DNA from: Lotus japonicus
Lineage: Eukaryota > Streptophyta > Magnoliopsida > Fabales > Fabaceae
DNA length: 64,000 bases
NCBI RefSeq assembly: GCF_012489685.1
Contig: NC_080044.1
Span: 79,842,732 to 79,906,731, forward strand
Reading direction: 5' to 3'
Positions 1 through 12,500 of this stretch are shown here, piece by piece. How positions within the stretch are numbered: the stretch's first letter is position 1; each line of letters begins with the position of its first letter. The notes beneath the pieces were generated by a model, which was given only the letters and a program-made list of their open reading frames with translations, was not told the origin of the DNA and searched no databases. Position numbers and translations under genes: made by a program.

Positions 1-159
1 AAGGTGAAAGGAAACTTATATGAATGAACGGCTGAGATTAAACTTGAGTGAAATAAAATGATTTTTTTACAAAAATACCCATACCCAACTCTCATAGATA
101 TTGGAATAAATTGCTGAAGGACCTTTATGCCCCCAAGGCTGCAAAACTTTGCTTTTATA

Positions 160-198
160 TATATTATAGATAGATAGATTATAGATTATAGATAGATT

Positions 199-245
<47 letters not shown>
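160..245. repeat. GATA/TAGA microsatellite
   Basis: Imperfect then perfect tandem GATA units, with about eleven uninterrupted copies at the right end. This is a simple sequence repeat with no coding content. The sequence left of it (1-160) is AT-rich and shows no recognisable gene. Confidence 0.95.
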
Positions 246-246
<1 letters not shown>

Positions 247-1023
247 CTCATAATATAATGCATATTTCCAACTTTATATATTTTGGAAATATCTCTCACA
301 ATCCCCCACCATTTACAAAATATAACTAAATCCATATTTCTGGAAATATCATGGTTTCAGATAATGGTATCTTACGATTTGAACCATTACTTAGTAAGAA
401 ATGGGTTCCACTTATCCCGAATAGAAATTGGTAGACAAGCTTTGAACCAACTATTCAATGGCACAAGTGTGCATAACACATGAAATATCGGTATTATCAA
501 AAGAATTATAAATTGACACATTCAATAAGGCCTTGTGTCACATATCCTTTTCATGAGAATTTAAGAGTCAAACCCTTTAACTCCATGAAGCGGCCACACT
601 TCATTCTCATATAGGTAGACTATATCAGAAATGCACCCATAATTATGCATTCCAACAAATATATGTTATATGTCTATTAAGAAGAAAACTTCATCCTACC
701 ACTTTATTCTTATGGTCCAAGTACTTCTACTCCTTGGGATGTATCAATAATTAAGTACTTGCAATCACTCTTATATAATTAATGTTCACCAAAGTTCATG
801 ACTGTTGTGATAGCCCAACTGGCATACGCGTCCATACCCCTCATGTAATAAACAAACAAAAGGTGCCACCGGGAGGAATCGAACCAATGACACGGAAGTA
901 CATGACTAGTGACAAATCCACTATACCACTATCAACATGTTGTTAATACTTTGAACATTAATATTATAACCCATAATATAATGCATATTTCCAACTTTAT
1001 ATATTTTGGAAATATCTCTCACA
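246..1023. repeat. Long direct repeat flanking a 670-bp segment
   Basis: A segment of about 54 bp starting cataatataatgcatatttc occurs at 248-300 and again at 971-1023, almost identical. The second copy abuts the 5' end of the first LINE body. The 670 bp between them holds only short ORFs and no recognised gene. The arrangement could be a large staggered-break duplication or a sequence carried along at LINE integration; the sequence does not decide between these. Confidence 0.7.
780..945 (-). mobile_element. Possible tRNA-derived SINE fragment
   Basis: Read on the minus strand, the segment has an A-box-like block (tagtggtatagtgg, about 932-919). A B-box-like block (ggttcgattcc, 885-875) lies about 40 nt further on, as in a pol III tRNA-type promoter. 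No poly-A or short-repeat tail and no target duplication are evident, so only a degraded copy is supported. Confidence 0.3.
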
Positions 1024-2250
1024 CACTCCGCTGGAATGAACCACTAATTCGACAGAATTTCTCTGATCCAGAAGCTTGCGCTATTCTTAATATTCCCTTA
1101 AGCTGGTTTGGCATGAAGGATAAACTGAGGTGGCGGTGGTGTGAGGATGGCAATTTTTCAGTGAAATCTTTGTACAAGAATTTACAGCTACAGAAGGTTG
1201 CAATGGAGGCAGGGTCGTCGACGGCTTATCCATGGAAAAAGATTTGGCAGTTAAACGTACCAAATAAGGTCAGGCATTTTCTATACAGAGCAGTGAACAA
1301 TACCCTGCCATGTAAATGGAACCTTGTCCGACGAGGAGTGATCCTCCATGATGCTTGTGTGCTGTGTAATGCTGAAGGTGCCTCAGAAACACTTGACCAT
1401 TTGTTTATGCAGTGTGAGTGGGTGCAGCGTTTCTGGTTTGGAGTTTTAAATTTTCGTTCCACTACCTTGTCATCTTTCCGGAGCTGGATGTCGAGCCTCT
1501 TGCTCTCTGAAGACACTGAGCTGCTATCGCAGGTAGTGATGCTAGTATGGGCACTGTGGAAGCTCCGCAATGAGGTCATGTACAACGATGGGTTGGCAGA
1601 TGTGGGTGTAGTTACTAGCATGGCTTATGGTTTATTGGGAGATTGGCTGAAGGCAAATGAGAGACGATCTGAAAGAGGGGAAAATCTAGCTCAAGATCAA
1701 GTGAATCGCGTGAAAGGATAGACCAAACCGGAAACAGGAGTGCTCAAAATAAATACTGACGCAGGTTGGTCAGGGGAGATTAATTGGTCAAGGACTGGGT
1801 TTAGTAATTAGAGACCACACTGGGGAGTGCTTGTATGCAGCCACAAAGTTTCTGTCTTCTCGTACTGATCCCTTTGTTGCGGAAGCTATGGCAGTTCGTT
1901 GGGCCTTGGATGCTGCACTGCAACTAGAGCTTGACACCATTACTTTGGAGACAGACTCGAAGGAATTTCACTCGTGTTTCTGGAATAGAAAGCATAGTTC
2001 TCTGCTAGAACCTTTAGTACAGGATTGTAGAATTCTGGCTGCCAAATTTAAATCTTTTGATTTGACTCATTGTAGTAGAGAATGTAATAGGGTGGCTCAT
2101 CTATTAGCCTCATTGGCCTCTGATTATCCCAATCACTGTTGGTGGGAAAGGTTCCCTACAGACATTAGCTCTGCCTTACTAGCAGATGTATTTTCCTTAA
2201 TTTTATAAATGAAGTACTTTCCATCAAAATAATAATAATAATAATAAATT
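1024..2250 (+). mobile_element. 5'-truncated LINE, zinc-binding RT tail plus RNase H
   Basis: This is the 3' part of ORF2 from a plant L1-type LINE. The first open stretch (to about 1720) has the reverse-transcriptase zinc-binding region, with the typical NFSVKSLY and WNLVRRGV segments and a C-x2-C...H-x4-C pattern (CVLC...DHLFMQC). From about 1745 an RNase H domain follows: NTDA, AEAMAVRWAL and ETDS supply the acidic D-E-D residues, and ECNRVAHLLA is the usual C-terminal block. The two parts are joined by a frameshift near 1790-1800. The element ends in an (AAT)n tail at about 2229-2247 rather than pure poly-A. The endonuclease and RT domains are missing. It is a dead copy. Confidence 0.85.
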
Positions 2251-2254
2251 AATG

Positions 2255-5066
2255 AACTGGACATCAAAGACGATTAAGTTGGCTTATCCGGTGAGGAAAA
2301 TAATCTACGTAAGGAGGCAATGGGTGAATTTTGGCAGGTCTTGAAATTACAGGAGTCTCTACTGTATCAAAAATCAAGATCGCAGTGGCTCAAGGATGGT
2401 GACCAAAATACAAAGTATTTCCATTCATTAATTAACTGGAGAAGGAGAACAAATTCCATTGTAGGATTGGTGGTTGATGGCCTATGGGAAGAGGATACGA
2501 GAAAAGTAAAACATGAGGTGAAGTGCTTTTTTGAAAAGAGATTTGCAGCTAACCACTGGGCGAGCCCACAACTAAATGGGGTTTCCTTTAGAACACTTCT
2601 ACAGGGAGATAGTGACAGCTTAATATGCAGATTTGATGAGGCTGAAATAAAGGATGCTGTGTGGGACTGTGGAGGGGATAAAAGCCCAGGACCTGATGGA
2701 TTTAATTTTAAATTTATACAGAGATTTTGGCATCTACTGAAGGAGGACTTCCAGAAAGTGTTTGATGATTTTTGGAGCAGGGGAGCCTGGCCTAAAGGTA
2801 GTAATGCTTCATTTATCGCATTGAAACCTAAGGTGAGCTCGCCGTTGAGCTTAAATGACTTTCGCCCCATATCCTTGATCGGTTGTGTTTACAAGGTGGT
2901 CTCGAAACTGTTAGCGTCGAGGCTAAAGCGGGTGCTTCCTAAGGTGATTCATGATACTCAGTTTGCATTCCTTGGTGGTAGACAGATGCTTGACAGTGTG
3001 GTGGTAGTCAATGAAGTGCTGGACGTGGCAAAGAAAGCAAAAAAACCAACTTTGGTATTCAAAGTAGATTATGAAAAGGCATATGATTCAGTACGATGGG
3101 ATTTCTTAGAATATATGATGAGGAGATTGAGCTTCCCTGGGAAATGGATTCAGTGGATCATGAGTTGTATTGGATCGGCATCAGTGTCAGTGTTGGTTAA
3201 CGGAAGTCCGTGTGAGGAGTTCAGAATGGAAAAGGGTCTACGCCAAGGAGGCCCACTGGCCCCGTTTCTTTTTTTGATTGTGGCAGAAGGCTTAAATGGC
3301 CTATTTAATAATGTTGTGCAAATAGGCAAGTTTCAGGGATTTTCACTTGGGGAGACTGCAGAGCTTACTGTTTCCATGTTGCAATTTGCAGATGACACGC
3401 TATTTATTGGGGAAGCAACAATGCAAAATGTGAGAACTATGAAATGTGTACTGAGATGCTTTGAATTAATTTCTGGCTTAAAAGTTAATTTTCACAAAAG
3501 CAAGATATCGGGCGTGGCGGTGGATGGGGACTGTCTCAGTAGATTTGCGTCTGTGCTGCACTGTAAAATTATGAGTATTCCATTTATCTACTTGGGCATT
3601 CCTGTGGGGAGCAGGTCTAACAGTTTGGCAATGTGGGAGCCGGTAATCAAGAAGCTCAGGGGAAGACTATCAGTCTGGAAACAAAAACATATATCCTTTG
3701 GGGGGAGAATATGCCTCATTCAGAGTGTATTATCTGCATTACCTCTGTTTTATCTCTCCTTTTTTAAGATTCCCGCTGGTATTCTTAACATTTGCACTGG
3801 AATTATGAGGAGGTTCTTGTGGGGGGGCGAGGATCAGGAGCGGAAGATAGCTTGGGTAAAATGGACTGAGGTTTGTAAGCCTAAGGACCATGGTGGACTG
3901 GGAATTAAGGATTGGCGCCTATTCAATATGTCCCTACTTGCCAAGTGGAAATGGAGGTTCCTTACTGAGCAAGAGAGTCTGTGGTGCAGAGTCATAAAAG
4001 CAAGAGAGGGAAAATTCGGGGACTCTCCTTGGTGGAGGGATGTGAAAAATAATTGCATTAGTGAGGGTTGGAACTGGATTGAAACTGGCCTGCAGAAAAG
4101 CTTAGAGGGTGGGGATGCGACAAAATTCTGGACGGAGAATCGGCTTACATTGGGTTCCCTTGAGCCAAGATTTCATAGATTATATAATCTCTCATGTCAA
4201 AAACGTGAGTGGATTAACAGGATGGGCCAGTGGAGAGACGAGGTGTGGAGATGGGAATTTAAATGGCGGAGACAGTTACGTGGTCGTGAGGAGGGTTGGC
4301 TTGAGGAAATGGTGAGGGAGTTAGGGTGTGTACAATTGGTAGAAAACAAACTTGATAGGTGGGTGTGGAGGCATGATGGGGAAGGGACTTATTCAGTTAA
4401 CTCATCTTATTTATTTTTGCAGGCACAAACCTTGGAGGATGCTGACCCGCTGTTTAATTTGGTTTGGTGCCCCATCAAATATTAGAGCTTTTATTTGGAG
4501 TGGTGTCAACACTGTTACCTACACCGCGAGATCACTTGTTGCAATTTCCCATCATTGGTATAAACAAAGCACAACGAGCAGGGGAGTATGTTATTTGGAT
4601 GGCGATTCTGTGGTCTGTTTGGCTCGCTCGCAACGAAGCTATTTTCAATGGGGCAGAATTTGACAGTAATCAGGTCTTGGAGTTGGCACAGCTAAAAGCT
4701 TGGAAGTGGTTAAGAGCAAAAGTGGACGGGTTCATCTATTCTTGGTTTGAATGGCAACAGAATCCGGGAATATGCATTTTGTCATTGTGAAATGAGAAGT
4801 GCAATACGGGCATATATATATGGGAAACTTCTGCTGGGTTTTGGGGTTATAGGGTAGATTATCTTATTTGTAATATGCCTGGTAGGTATAAGTGCGTGTT
4901 TTGAGGGGTATCTTCTTGGATGTTCCTTGTTTTCAAGAAGATTTATCACTTGTATTTTACATTTCTCTTCTTGCTTTCTTTTTCCCTCACTCTCTTTGTA
5001 TTGGGTTGAAGTACCCCTTGTACTTCATTTCAATATATTCTTTGGCTTATCAAAAAAAAAAAAAAA
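2255..5066 (+). mobile_element. 5'-truncated LINE with reverse transcriptase
   Basis: A second, different LINE begins directly after the (AAT)n tail of the first. Its long open frame (2320-4485, 721 codons) covers the RT domain: SQWLKDGDQNTKYFH, KSPGPDGFN, the PISLIGCVYK block, VDYEKAYDSV, and the catalytic LQFADDTLF motif, followed by the thumb and zinc-binding tail. The frame closes at 4485. An apparent internal deletion and frame change then lead to the usual ORF2 C-terminal segment (WLARNEAIFNG, 4590-4790). The 3' UTR ends in an A-run at about 5051-5064. The endonuclease is absent, so it cannot be autonomous. Confidence 0.9.
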
Positions 5067-5288
5067 TTAAATATCCAGAGCGTGTGATTAGGATGCTTCG
5101 GTTTTTTTTTTAAGTTAGTATATATTCTGGAATGGTAATATAGTATATATCTAGTAAGTTTCATAAAAAAACTCTACACAATTAGGTCAAATGAAAAAAA
5201 TCATGCCTCACTCAATCCACATGAAATAAGTGGACCATCATAACATTCAAGTAAAACAATTATCTTACTTTTTTTAGAAATATCCTAG

Positions 5289-6200
5289 TTATCAAATAAT
5301 GTTAATACATAATTCATCCACAAGTTTCGAACCCTGTCCCCTTCACACTTAACCCATCTCATCCCTTACGCGAAATTAGTCATATCACTTCGGCTAACAT
5401 TCACAAAAAACCCTAACTTTCACTTCAAATTTGAACTCCAAAGCTAAATAATATAAACTCTTAAATACTAAGACATATAATAGGAAATATATTCCAATCT
5501 TCAAAGTGAATCAAAAATATACTTAAAAATAATAGTTAAACTATTAAATCTAATAAGTTCAAATGATAGCCTAGCTTTACAAATAACTTACTCACATCCA
5601 CAAGATTCGAACTCTGTCCCCTTCACACTTAACCCTTCTCATCCCCTACGCGAAATTAGTCCTATCACTTCGGCTAACATTCACAAAAAACTCTAACTTT
5701 CACTTCAAATTTGAACTCCAAGGCTAAATAACATCAACTCTAAAATACTAAGACATATAATAGGAAATATATTCCAATCTTCAAAGTTCCATTTTAAAAG
5801 CATGACAAACACGGAACAGAACCCTAGAGAACCCTTGTGTCCTGTTCTGTATCAAATAATGTTAATACATAATTCATCCACAAGCTTCGAACCTTGTCCC
5901 CTTCACACTTAACCCATCTCATCCCCTACGCGAAATTAGTCATTTCACTTCGACTAACATTCACAAAAAACCCTAACTTTCACTTCAAATTTGAACTCCA
6001 AAGCTAAATAATATCAACTCTATCAACTCTAAAATACTAAGACATATAATAGGAAATATATTCCAATCTTCAAAGTGAATCAAAAATATACTTAAAAATA
6101 ATAGTTGAACTATTAAATCTAATAAGTTCAAATGATAGCCTAGCTTTACAAATAACTTACTCACATCCACAAGCTTTGAACCCTGTCCCCTTCACACTTA
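5289..6200 (-). repeat. Tandem triplication of a SINE-like unit
   Basis: Three diverged copies start near 5289, 5590 and 5849. They share the block cttcacacttaaccc and the run from the gcgaaattagt block to the end of the tttgaactccaa block. Copies 1 and 3 are collinear for about 300 bp, including the sequence beyond the core. On the minus strand each core has an A-box-like tagccgaagtgat and a B-box-like gggttcgaa, which suggests a tRNA-derived SINE amplified locally. No gene is seen. The remaining intervals at 5067-5288 and 6201-6287 hold nothing recognisable. Confidence 0.6.
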
Positions 6201-6297
6201 ACCCTTCCCATCCCCTATAGTATGCCCCCACGTAAAAGTTTTTTTTATGTACTGCATTGAATGCCCCCATAGTATTAGTATCGGTGTGTGGGATAAT

Positions 6298-6483
6298 GAG
6301 TAATGATATATACACACCTCATTTTTAAAACACTTCATTTCCACCTCTTTTTGTTTCTATCTCTCTCCTCTTACCATCTATCACATCTCATACTTTCTCT
6401 CCCTTACTTTTTCTTTTCTTCCTATCTCTCTCATCATTCCACCTCACACACCTCAAAAGAGAGGTGTGTGAGTAACATTACTC
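6298..6483. mobile_element. 186-bp MITE with 10-bp target duplication
   Basis: The terminal inverted repeats are gagtaatg...acacacctc at the left and gaggtgtgtgag...cattactc at the right, around a pyrimidine-rich centre. The 10-bp sequence gtgggataat directly flanks both ends (6288-6297 and 6484-6493). Target duplications of 9-11 bp are typical of Mutator-type elements, so this is probably a Mutator-derived MITE. The interval 6494-7177 after it is AT-rich and shows no gene. Confidence 0.75.
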
Positions 6484-7177
6484 GTGGGATAATGGATAAT
6501 GGATAATTTTTGAGGAGTACAAACTATACTCTTTTTTATAGTATTAATGTATTTTTAGTGCTATAAATTTATATGTATAATTTTCAAAAAAAAATTATAT
6601 ATATAAGTTGCCCCCACAACTTAAAGTTCATGAATCCGTCACTGATTTTAAGTACCACACTTTGATCGGACTTACGGTACCACAACAAATTAAACATTAT
6701 TATTGATAAAGAAGAGAAAACAATACTTCATGAGATGTAGACAAAAGCATGTGAAAGATGTAGCACAACTAGTAGATATTGAACTTCTTAAGTATTTAGT
6801 TAAGGGTTTGATCCATGGACCGTGTATATGAAGATGCATTTATTGATAGATGCTTACTCACTTCAAACATTTGTTGGTACTTAGGAGATGCGTACCTACT
6901 CAATGTGGTCCTAGAGCAGAGAGAAGACGGAAAGAGAAAAAAAAGAGAGAGAATTGATAGTTGCATAGTAATGGTTAAATGTGCTACAACCTACCCATAT
7001 TTGGAAAAAGAAAAAAATAAATGATCTATAATCTACTCATATTCCTAATCATTTGCCTTAGAAATAGGTGATTTGCCGGTTAATAGAAACCTTGTCCAGT
7101 TTCATTCCGTTCCGCTTTGTTCAACCACTTTTCCTTAGGGACCACGGTATCCAATCCTCCTTCAATCCAAATCCAAG

Positions 7178-8394
7178 ATGCCTCAGGGAACTCTTGAAGT
7201 TCTTCTAATCAGTGCCAAGGGCCTTGAGAATACTGATTATCTTTGTAAGAAATAATTTATTTATTCACACAGAACAAACATACTTTCTTCTTGTTAATTG
7301 TTTCCTATTATTTGGCTTTATGGGGCAGGTAACATGGACCCTTATGTGATCCTAACATGCCGCACTCAGCAGCAACAAAGCAGTATTGCATCAGGTGCGT
7401 AAAATCGATTATATGTCAGAATTGATTATGAGAAAAGAAAAACCGATCCAAACATGTTGTAATTCTGAGCATTTCCAATTAGCTCTTGTCAATTTTACAC
7501 GGATGATCAAATCATGATCATACATAATTCATATTAATTCCTGGCCTAGGATTTTGTATCAAACACGTTAAGTCATACATTCATTTCTTGTCCAATCATT
7601 TAGATGAGTTGTGAATGAATGCAGGTAAAGGAAGTGATCCAGAGTGGAATGAGAGTTTTGTATTCAACCTGTCTCATGGCGTTTCTGAACTCAAATTGAA
7701 GATCATGGACAGTGATACCGGAACCGGTCATGATTTCGTAGGAGAAGCTACGTGAGTTCCTCATTCTCCATTTCCATTCATAATTTTTTTTCTTCATATA
7801 TCATAGTTTTTAGGTGAATTAATCTTAGCAGCATCAGCATCTTAATTTTTGGGGTTGACAATATTAGTTTTTGTTAAAAATGCTATATTATTCATTCTCA
7901 TTCGAAATTATGAGCAATTAGTTGTAACAAAAATACAAAAGAAAAATTTTAGTTTATGATACAGTTAATTTTTACAGCATTCCATTGGATGCATTGTTTA
8001 CTGACGGGAACATCCCAGCCATGTCCTACAATGTCGTCAAGGATGAACACTACTGTGGAGAAATTAGAATTGGCCTCACTTTTACGCCTGAGGTATTATT
8101 GCGTTTTTCTTATTTTTTTGTCACCATTTATTAATTAATATATATATATATAGACATTTAGACAAATCATGGTATTTTGGTTATTCATCTTCATCGTGTG
8201 GAAGTTCTTTACCTGCATAATGTGTAACATATACATACTTGATTCATTATATTTCAATATGAACACATTCCACCTCCTTGAAGACAAGTAGTGAGATCCT
8301 TCAATGTGTATAACCTGAGGTTGTGTTTCTTATGCAGGCTCGCGACGAGCGGCAAGAGCGAAGTTTCGGTGGGTGGAAGGAGTCTGGTTACTGA
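7178..8394 (+). CDS. Small C2-domain protein (elicitor-responsive ERG1-like)
   Basis: Five exons (7178-7244, 7329-7394, 7625-7751, 7978-8092, 8338-8394) join in frame with GT-AG borders into 143 residues. Almost the whole protein is one C2 domain. It starts MPQGTLEVLLISAKGLENTD, continues with the membrane/Ca-binding strands (CNMDPYVILTCR, DPEWNESFVF, IMDSDTGTGHDFVGEA), and ends with a short basic tail. The aspartates of loops 1 and 3 (NMDPY, DSDTG) suggest Ca2+-dependent phospholipid binding. Size and architecture match the plant small-C2 family of elicitor-responsive and phloem 16-kDa proteins, which act at membranes in defence or trafficking. There is no signal peptide or transmembrane segment. 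The first ATG gives the canonical C2 start. The specific paralogue is uncertain; the domain call is firm. Confidence 0.88.
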
Positions 8395-9542
8395 AAAGTG
8401 TGTTTGAATACAAATTGAGTGTAACGTTAAAATACTTTCATCTCAATTCAGTTGAGTGTCCGTTTGTAATAGTATCAATGGATATCCAAACATAGAGTCA
8501 TAATTATTAGTTTCTTTAATATAAGTGCTATTACTTTACGGTAACCTTGATAATGTAACTTGGCTTCATGGATCTTCTCTGTTGACTGAGTCATTATTTT
8601 ATTCAAAGCGCAAAACATACAGATTCTAAGAAAACCTGCGATATATTTCATGCTGGGAATAGTAGCTAGGAAACAAACAAATGAGCGGAGAAAGAGCAAA
8701 TGCTAAAATTATTGAAATGAGAAAAAGGCAAATTAAATCAGGTTCCCTCTCCTTCAAGTTATCTTTATGTCAAATTTGAAGTAGCAAATATCATGAGAAG
8801 CATCTTCATTAGATGTGATTTGCTTATTAATCACCATTGAAGTGTCCTTCAAAATATGTTTTAACGGAAAATACTTGATTTTGCTTTTATTCCTTACATG
8901 CTGAGCATAGAATTTGCATTTGACTTGTGTGGTAAGCAAGTGTGTTTCTACACAAAAAGCTTAATGTGCAATACAACCTGGAGAGCAGGATCCCATGGCT
9001 CGTGGGTAAAAAATACTGGGGTTGGATGGAGCATGAGCCTTTGGCTTGGCAAATATATAGTAGAATCAGAATCATTCTTCTAGCATAACGCAATTATATA
9101 ATAGTAGTCCTAATTCCTAACAAATTATTTAAATCAGTTGATAAGCACTCAACTTCTTGAAATCACTTTGGTCGAAAGCTTATGGCTTGTATAGCATTTT
9201 CTAGAGGAAATTAACAGCACTCGAACCAAATAATAACAAATTGACAAAAAAAAAAGAACCAAATAATAACAAAGGATACAAATTACTTAGTTAGAGAGCG
9301 AAGTAAAGGAGAGCATTGTTAAAACAGCTGTTGAACTCCTTAACATCCTTTCCTTGCTAACCTAGAGATCTTCCCAACAGACAACACAAAACACCATGGC
9401 TGGCCTTATGTTCAGAATGTATTCACAGATGTCACCAAGGAAACAAAAGGATGCTTAATGACGATGATTAAGATTTCTTAGTCTACAAAAAAGTACATAT
9501 TCTAACAGTAGTTATCCTGGGGCTAGCAACAAATGCTTCAAT
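8395..9542. other. Convergent intergenic region without a gene
   Basis: This lies between the 3' ends of the C2 gene (+) and the MBD gene (-). It presumably contains both 3' UTRs and polyadenylation signals. Short ORFs here show no family resemblance and no splice structure. A short tandem repeat of an aaccaaataataacaaa block is visible near 9225-9275. Confidence 0.6.
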
Positions 9543-12500
9543 TTACCTACTTTGAAAATTCTTATTGTACTGAGGATGGTATTTTTGAGGAACAAATCCA
9601 GGAGGGTATTTTTGAGGATCAAATCCAGGAGGGTATTTTTGAGGACCAAATCCAGGAGGATAACCTTGCTGGCTAGCGTTTTCCGTGGATGGGAATGAAG
9701 AGCTCATTGATGACGATTGCTGCCCTGGCATGGACATCATTCCTATATCATACTGAAATGAGATGTCACTTTGCGAAAAGCTGGAAAATCCAAAATCTGG
9801 TAAAGTTAAACCGTCATCTCTTTTCTCATTCCTGCTGGCAGGTTGCTGGATACATCCTTGAGTTGCTACATTTTCCTCTACTGGAATCTCACCTGTAAGT
9901 GTCTTATATGCAAATTCTAGACATGGGTCTTCTGACCAAGAATTCATAAATGAAGCACAAAACTCAAATTCAGTATTATCCTGGTTTAGGTCAAATGTTT
10001 CAGTTTGAGGAGGTGGTCGCGCTGCTGTACCAAATTCACCCTCAACAACCTGACCATTCTTCTGTAATGGTTCTCCATGTACTTGTGTGTGTATACTTCC
10101 CCTGGGATGATGCACAGGTTGTTTCCCATTTCCAGCTTCAAAGTGCAGGGGTTCCCCATTCCAACCCCTTATCATGTTGGCTTCATCATTATGAGATTCT
10201 CCAGATGTAAATTTAGGAGCATTTGCATAAGATGTGAAACTGGTCCTTAACTCTGGTTGCCCAAGGAATGGTTTTGGAGGCTGGCCATCCATATTAACAT
10301 CTTTCTTGTTCCGGCATTGATTTGTGTTGTTGTGAGCTTCTCCATTGACGCCCATCACCATTCTCCCATGCAATTCCTTATTTGGCGGCTCATAAACAGC
10401 AGGAGTCATAACAGGCAAGATGTCTGTAGCAGAATCAACTGGTAAAGCGCCAGAGAGAGTTTTGAATGCAAAATCTAGGCATGGATCAGGCCAAGAGTCC
10501 CCAAATGGTAAGGAGACCTGTGGCTCTGATCTCTCATCACCAATATTTTCAGCTACAGCTTGCTGCAGTTGTTTCTTGCGAACAGTTTGGGCATTGTATG
10601 ACTTCTCACTCTTGTTTGATGATTCTGCAAGGACTTCTGTTTCCAAACTGTCAGATGTATTCATATGCTTGGTTTTCCCCCCAGCATCAAGATGGCCAGA
10701 ATTAGAGGCTCTGTCAGTTAAAATTGGAGTTGCAGTAGCAGTTGGTTCTTTGCGTGATTTTTTGGTTGAATATTCAAGAGCTCTTTCAGAAGGCGGAACA
10801 TCGGGTTCAACACCAGCAAGTCGCTTTGACAACCGCATGGGCACTTTGACCTCTTTCTTTCTCTTGGATTTATTTGAATGTACTTGTGGGCTTCTGTCCC
10901 TGCTTCCTGTACCTTTGTCAAGAGAATTGTTTTGATTGTCCTGGCTTCTTGCTGTAACATTGTCAAACAATGTTTTATTAATATCAGTTTCAGAGATGGT
11001 TGTGGGTCCATTATCAACTGAATTGTTTTGATTGTTCCTGCTTCTTCCTGTAACATTGCCAGACACTTCGTTTTGAATATCAGTTGCAGGGACTGTAGTG
11101 GGACCTTTATCAACTGAATTGTTTTCATTGTCCTTGCTTCTTGCTGTAACGTTGTCAAACAAAGTTTTTTGAATATCAGTTTCAGGGACTGTGGTCAGTC
11201 CATTAACAACTGAACTCTCAGCAGGTGGTAACGCACCTGTGAGGGTATTGATTGCGAATTCCACACTTGGGTCAGACCATGAGTAGTGGAATGCAAAGGA
11301 CAGCTGAGGTTCTGATTTCTCATCTTCCATTTCTCCATCTTCATGTTTCTCCAGTTGATTGTCTGCAGTAGGTGGGATTTTGGGAGATTCTATTCTTCTA
11401 CTTCCAGACTCTCCATTTATTGGTGCATGATCTACAAGCTCTGTAACTGGCCTGCCCTCACTTTGCTTCAATCCAGCTAGTCGGTTTGAAGCTCGACGAG
11501 GAACGCAGTGCCCTTTCTTCTTTCTTGATTTGTTTGAGTTAGCACGAATTCCTGGCTTATTGTCTTCTGTATTATCTCTTTCCAGCTGATGTTGTTCTTT
11601 GGAAACTACTTGGTCTGCAGAAAGATCGGTGCCTGTGTTCACTGCCACTTGCTGCATTTTATCTGGGATACCGTTGAAATGCTGGGATGATTTACTTCCC
11701 ATATCGACATCTTGAGTGGATCTACTATTCCTCAAGCTTCTTTTTGGAACTTGAAGAGTCTGCTCATTGATCACATTGTTGGCCATCTGGACAGGTACAG
11801 CCCCAGCAAGTCTTGGTGAAGAACGATGACGCACATTGAACTCCTTGTTTTTGGATGTTCTGTGGTTGTTGTGATTCTTATCATTAGTATTCTCCATCAT
11901 ATTTAGAACGTGCTCCTTCTCATGCACACCATCTGCACAATTTTCCGATTTTTTCATTGATTCATATTTCAAAACAGCTGAGCTACCTGGGTCAGGTATT
12001 TCAGGACGGTTTGCAGCTCCATCCTCTGGTGAATGCACCTTTACAACAGACTCGCACTTGTTTTCATTGATTCCAGATGGTACATCCCTATCTTGCCCTT
12101 TCCTCGAGTTGCTAACATCTGCCGATTCTAAGCTGCTTTTATCAACTAGTTTTTTGGCTGCAGTAGAAAGTTTGAATTACATACAAATGGACATTAGGTA
12201 TAAATGACATATGCTTCATTCCTCGGAGTTGGATAAATAATTGATCAAACAATCCTAAATATATTTGATTTATGGTTTCTTACCAACAAAAAGCTGTTGC
12301 TTAGATGCAGACTGCTTCAGATTCTGTCTCTTACCAGCACGCGAAGGCTAGATGAAACAAAACCATAATTAGAATTACAGACAATTTGAATTCTCATTTT
12401 CAAAAAAAAAAATTGATGGGAAGAAATTCTTGCGTGCTTGGATTTTGGACAATTAATGCCAATGAAAATCTTTAAAGGACATTATGCAAGTACCAAGTAG

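Noticed and set aside
840..945. Functional tRNA gene
   Set aside because: A- and B-box-like blocks are present, but the segment cannot form a full cloverleaf with a paired acceptor stem.
1226..1621. 131-codon minus-strand open frame
   Set aside because: It lies fully antisense to the LINE zinc-binding/RNase H coding region and has no family resemblance.
10718..11158. 146-codon repetitive minus-strand frame
   Set aside because: It is an alternative frame of the triple 34-residue repeat in the MBD last exon. Its regularity comes from the underlying DNA repeat.
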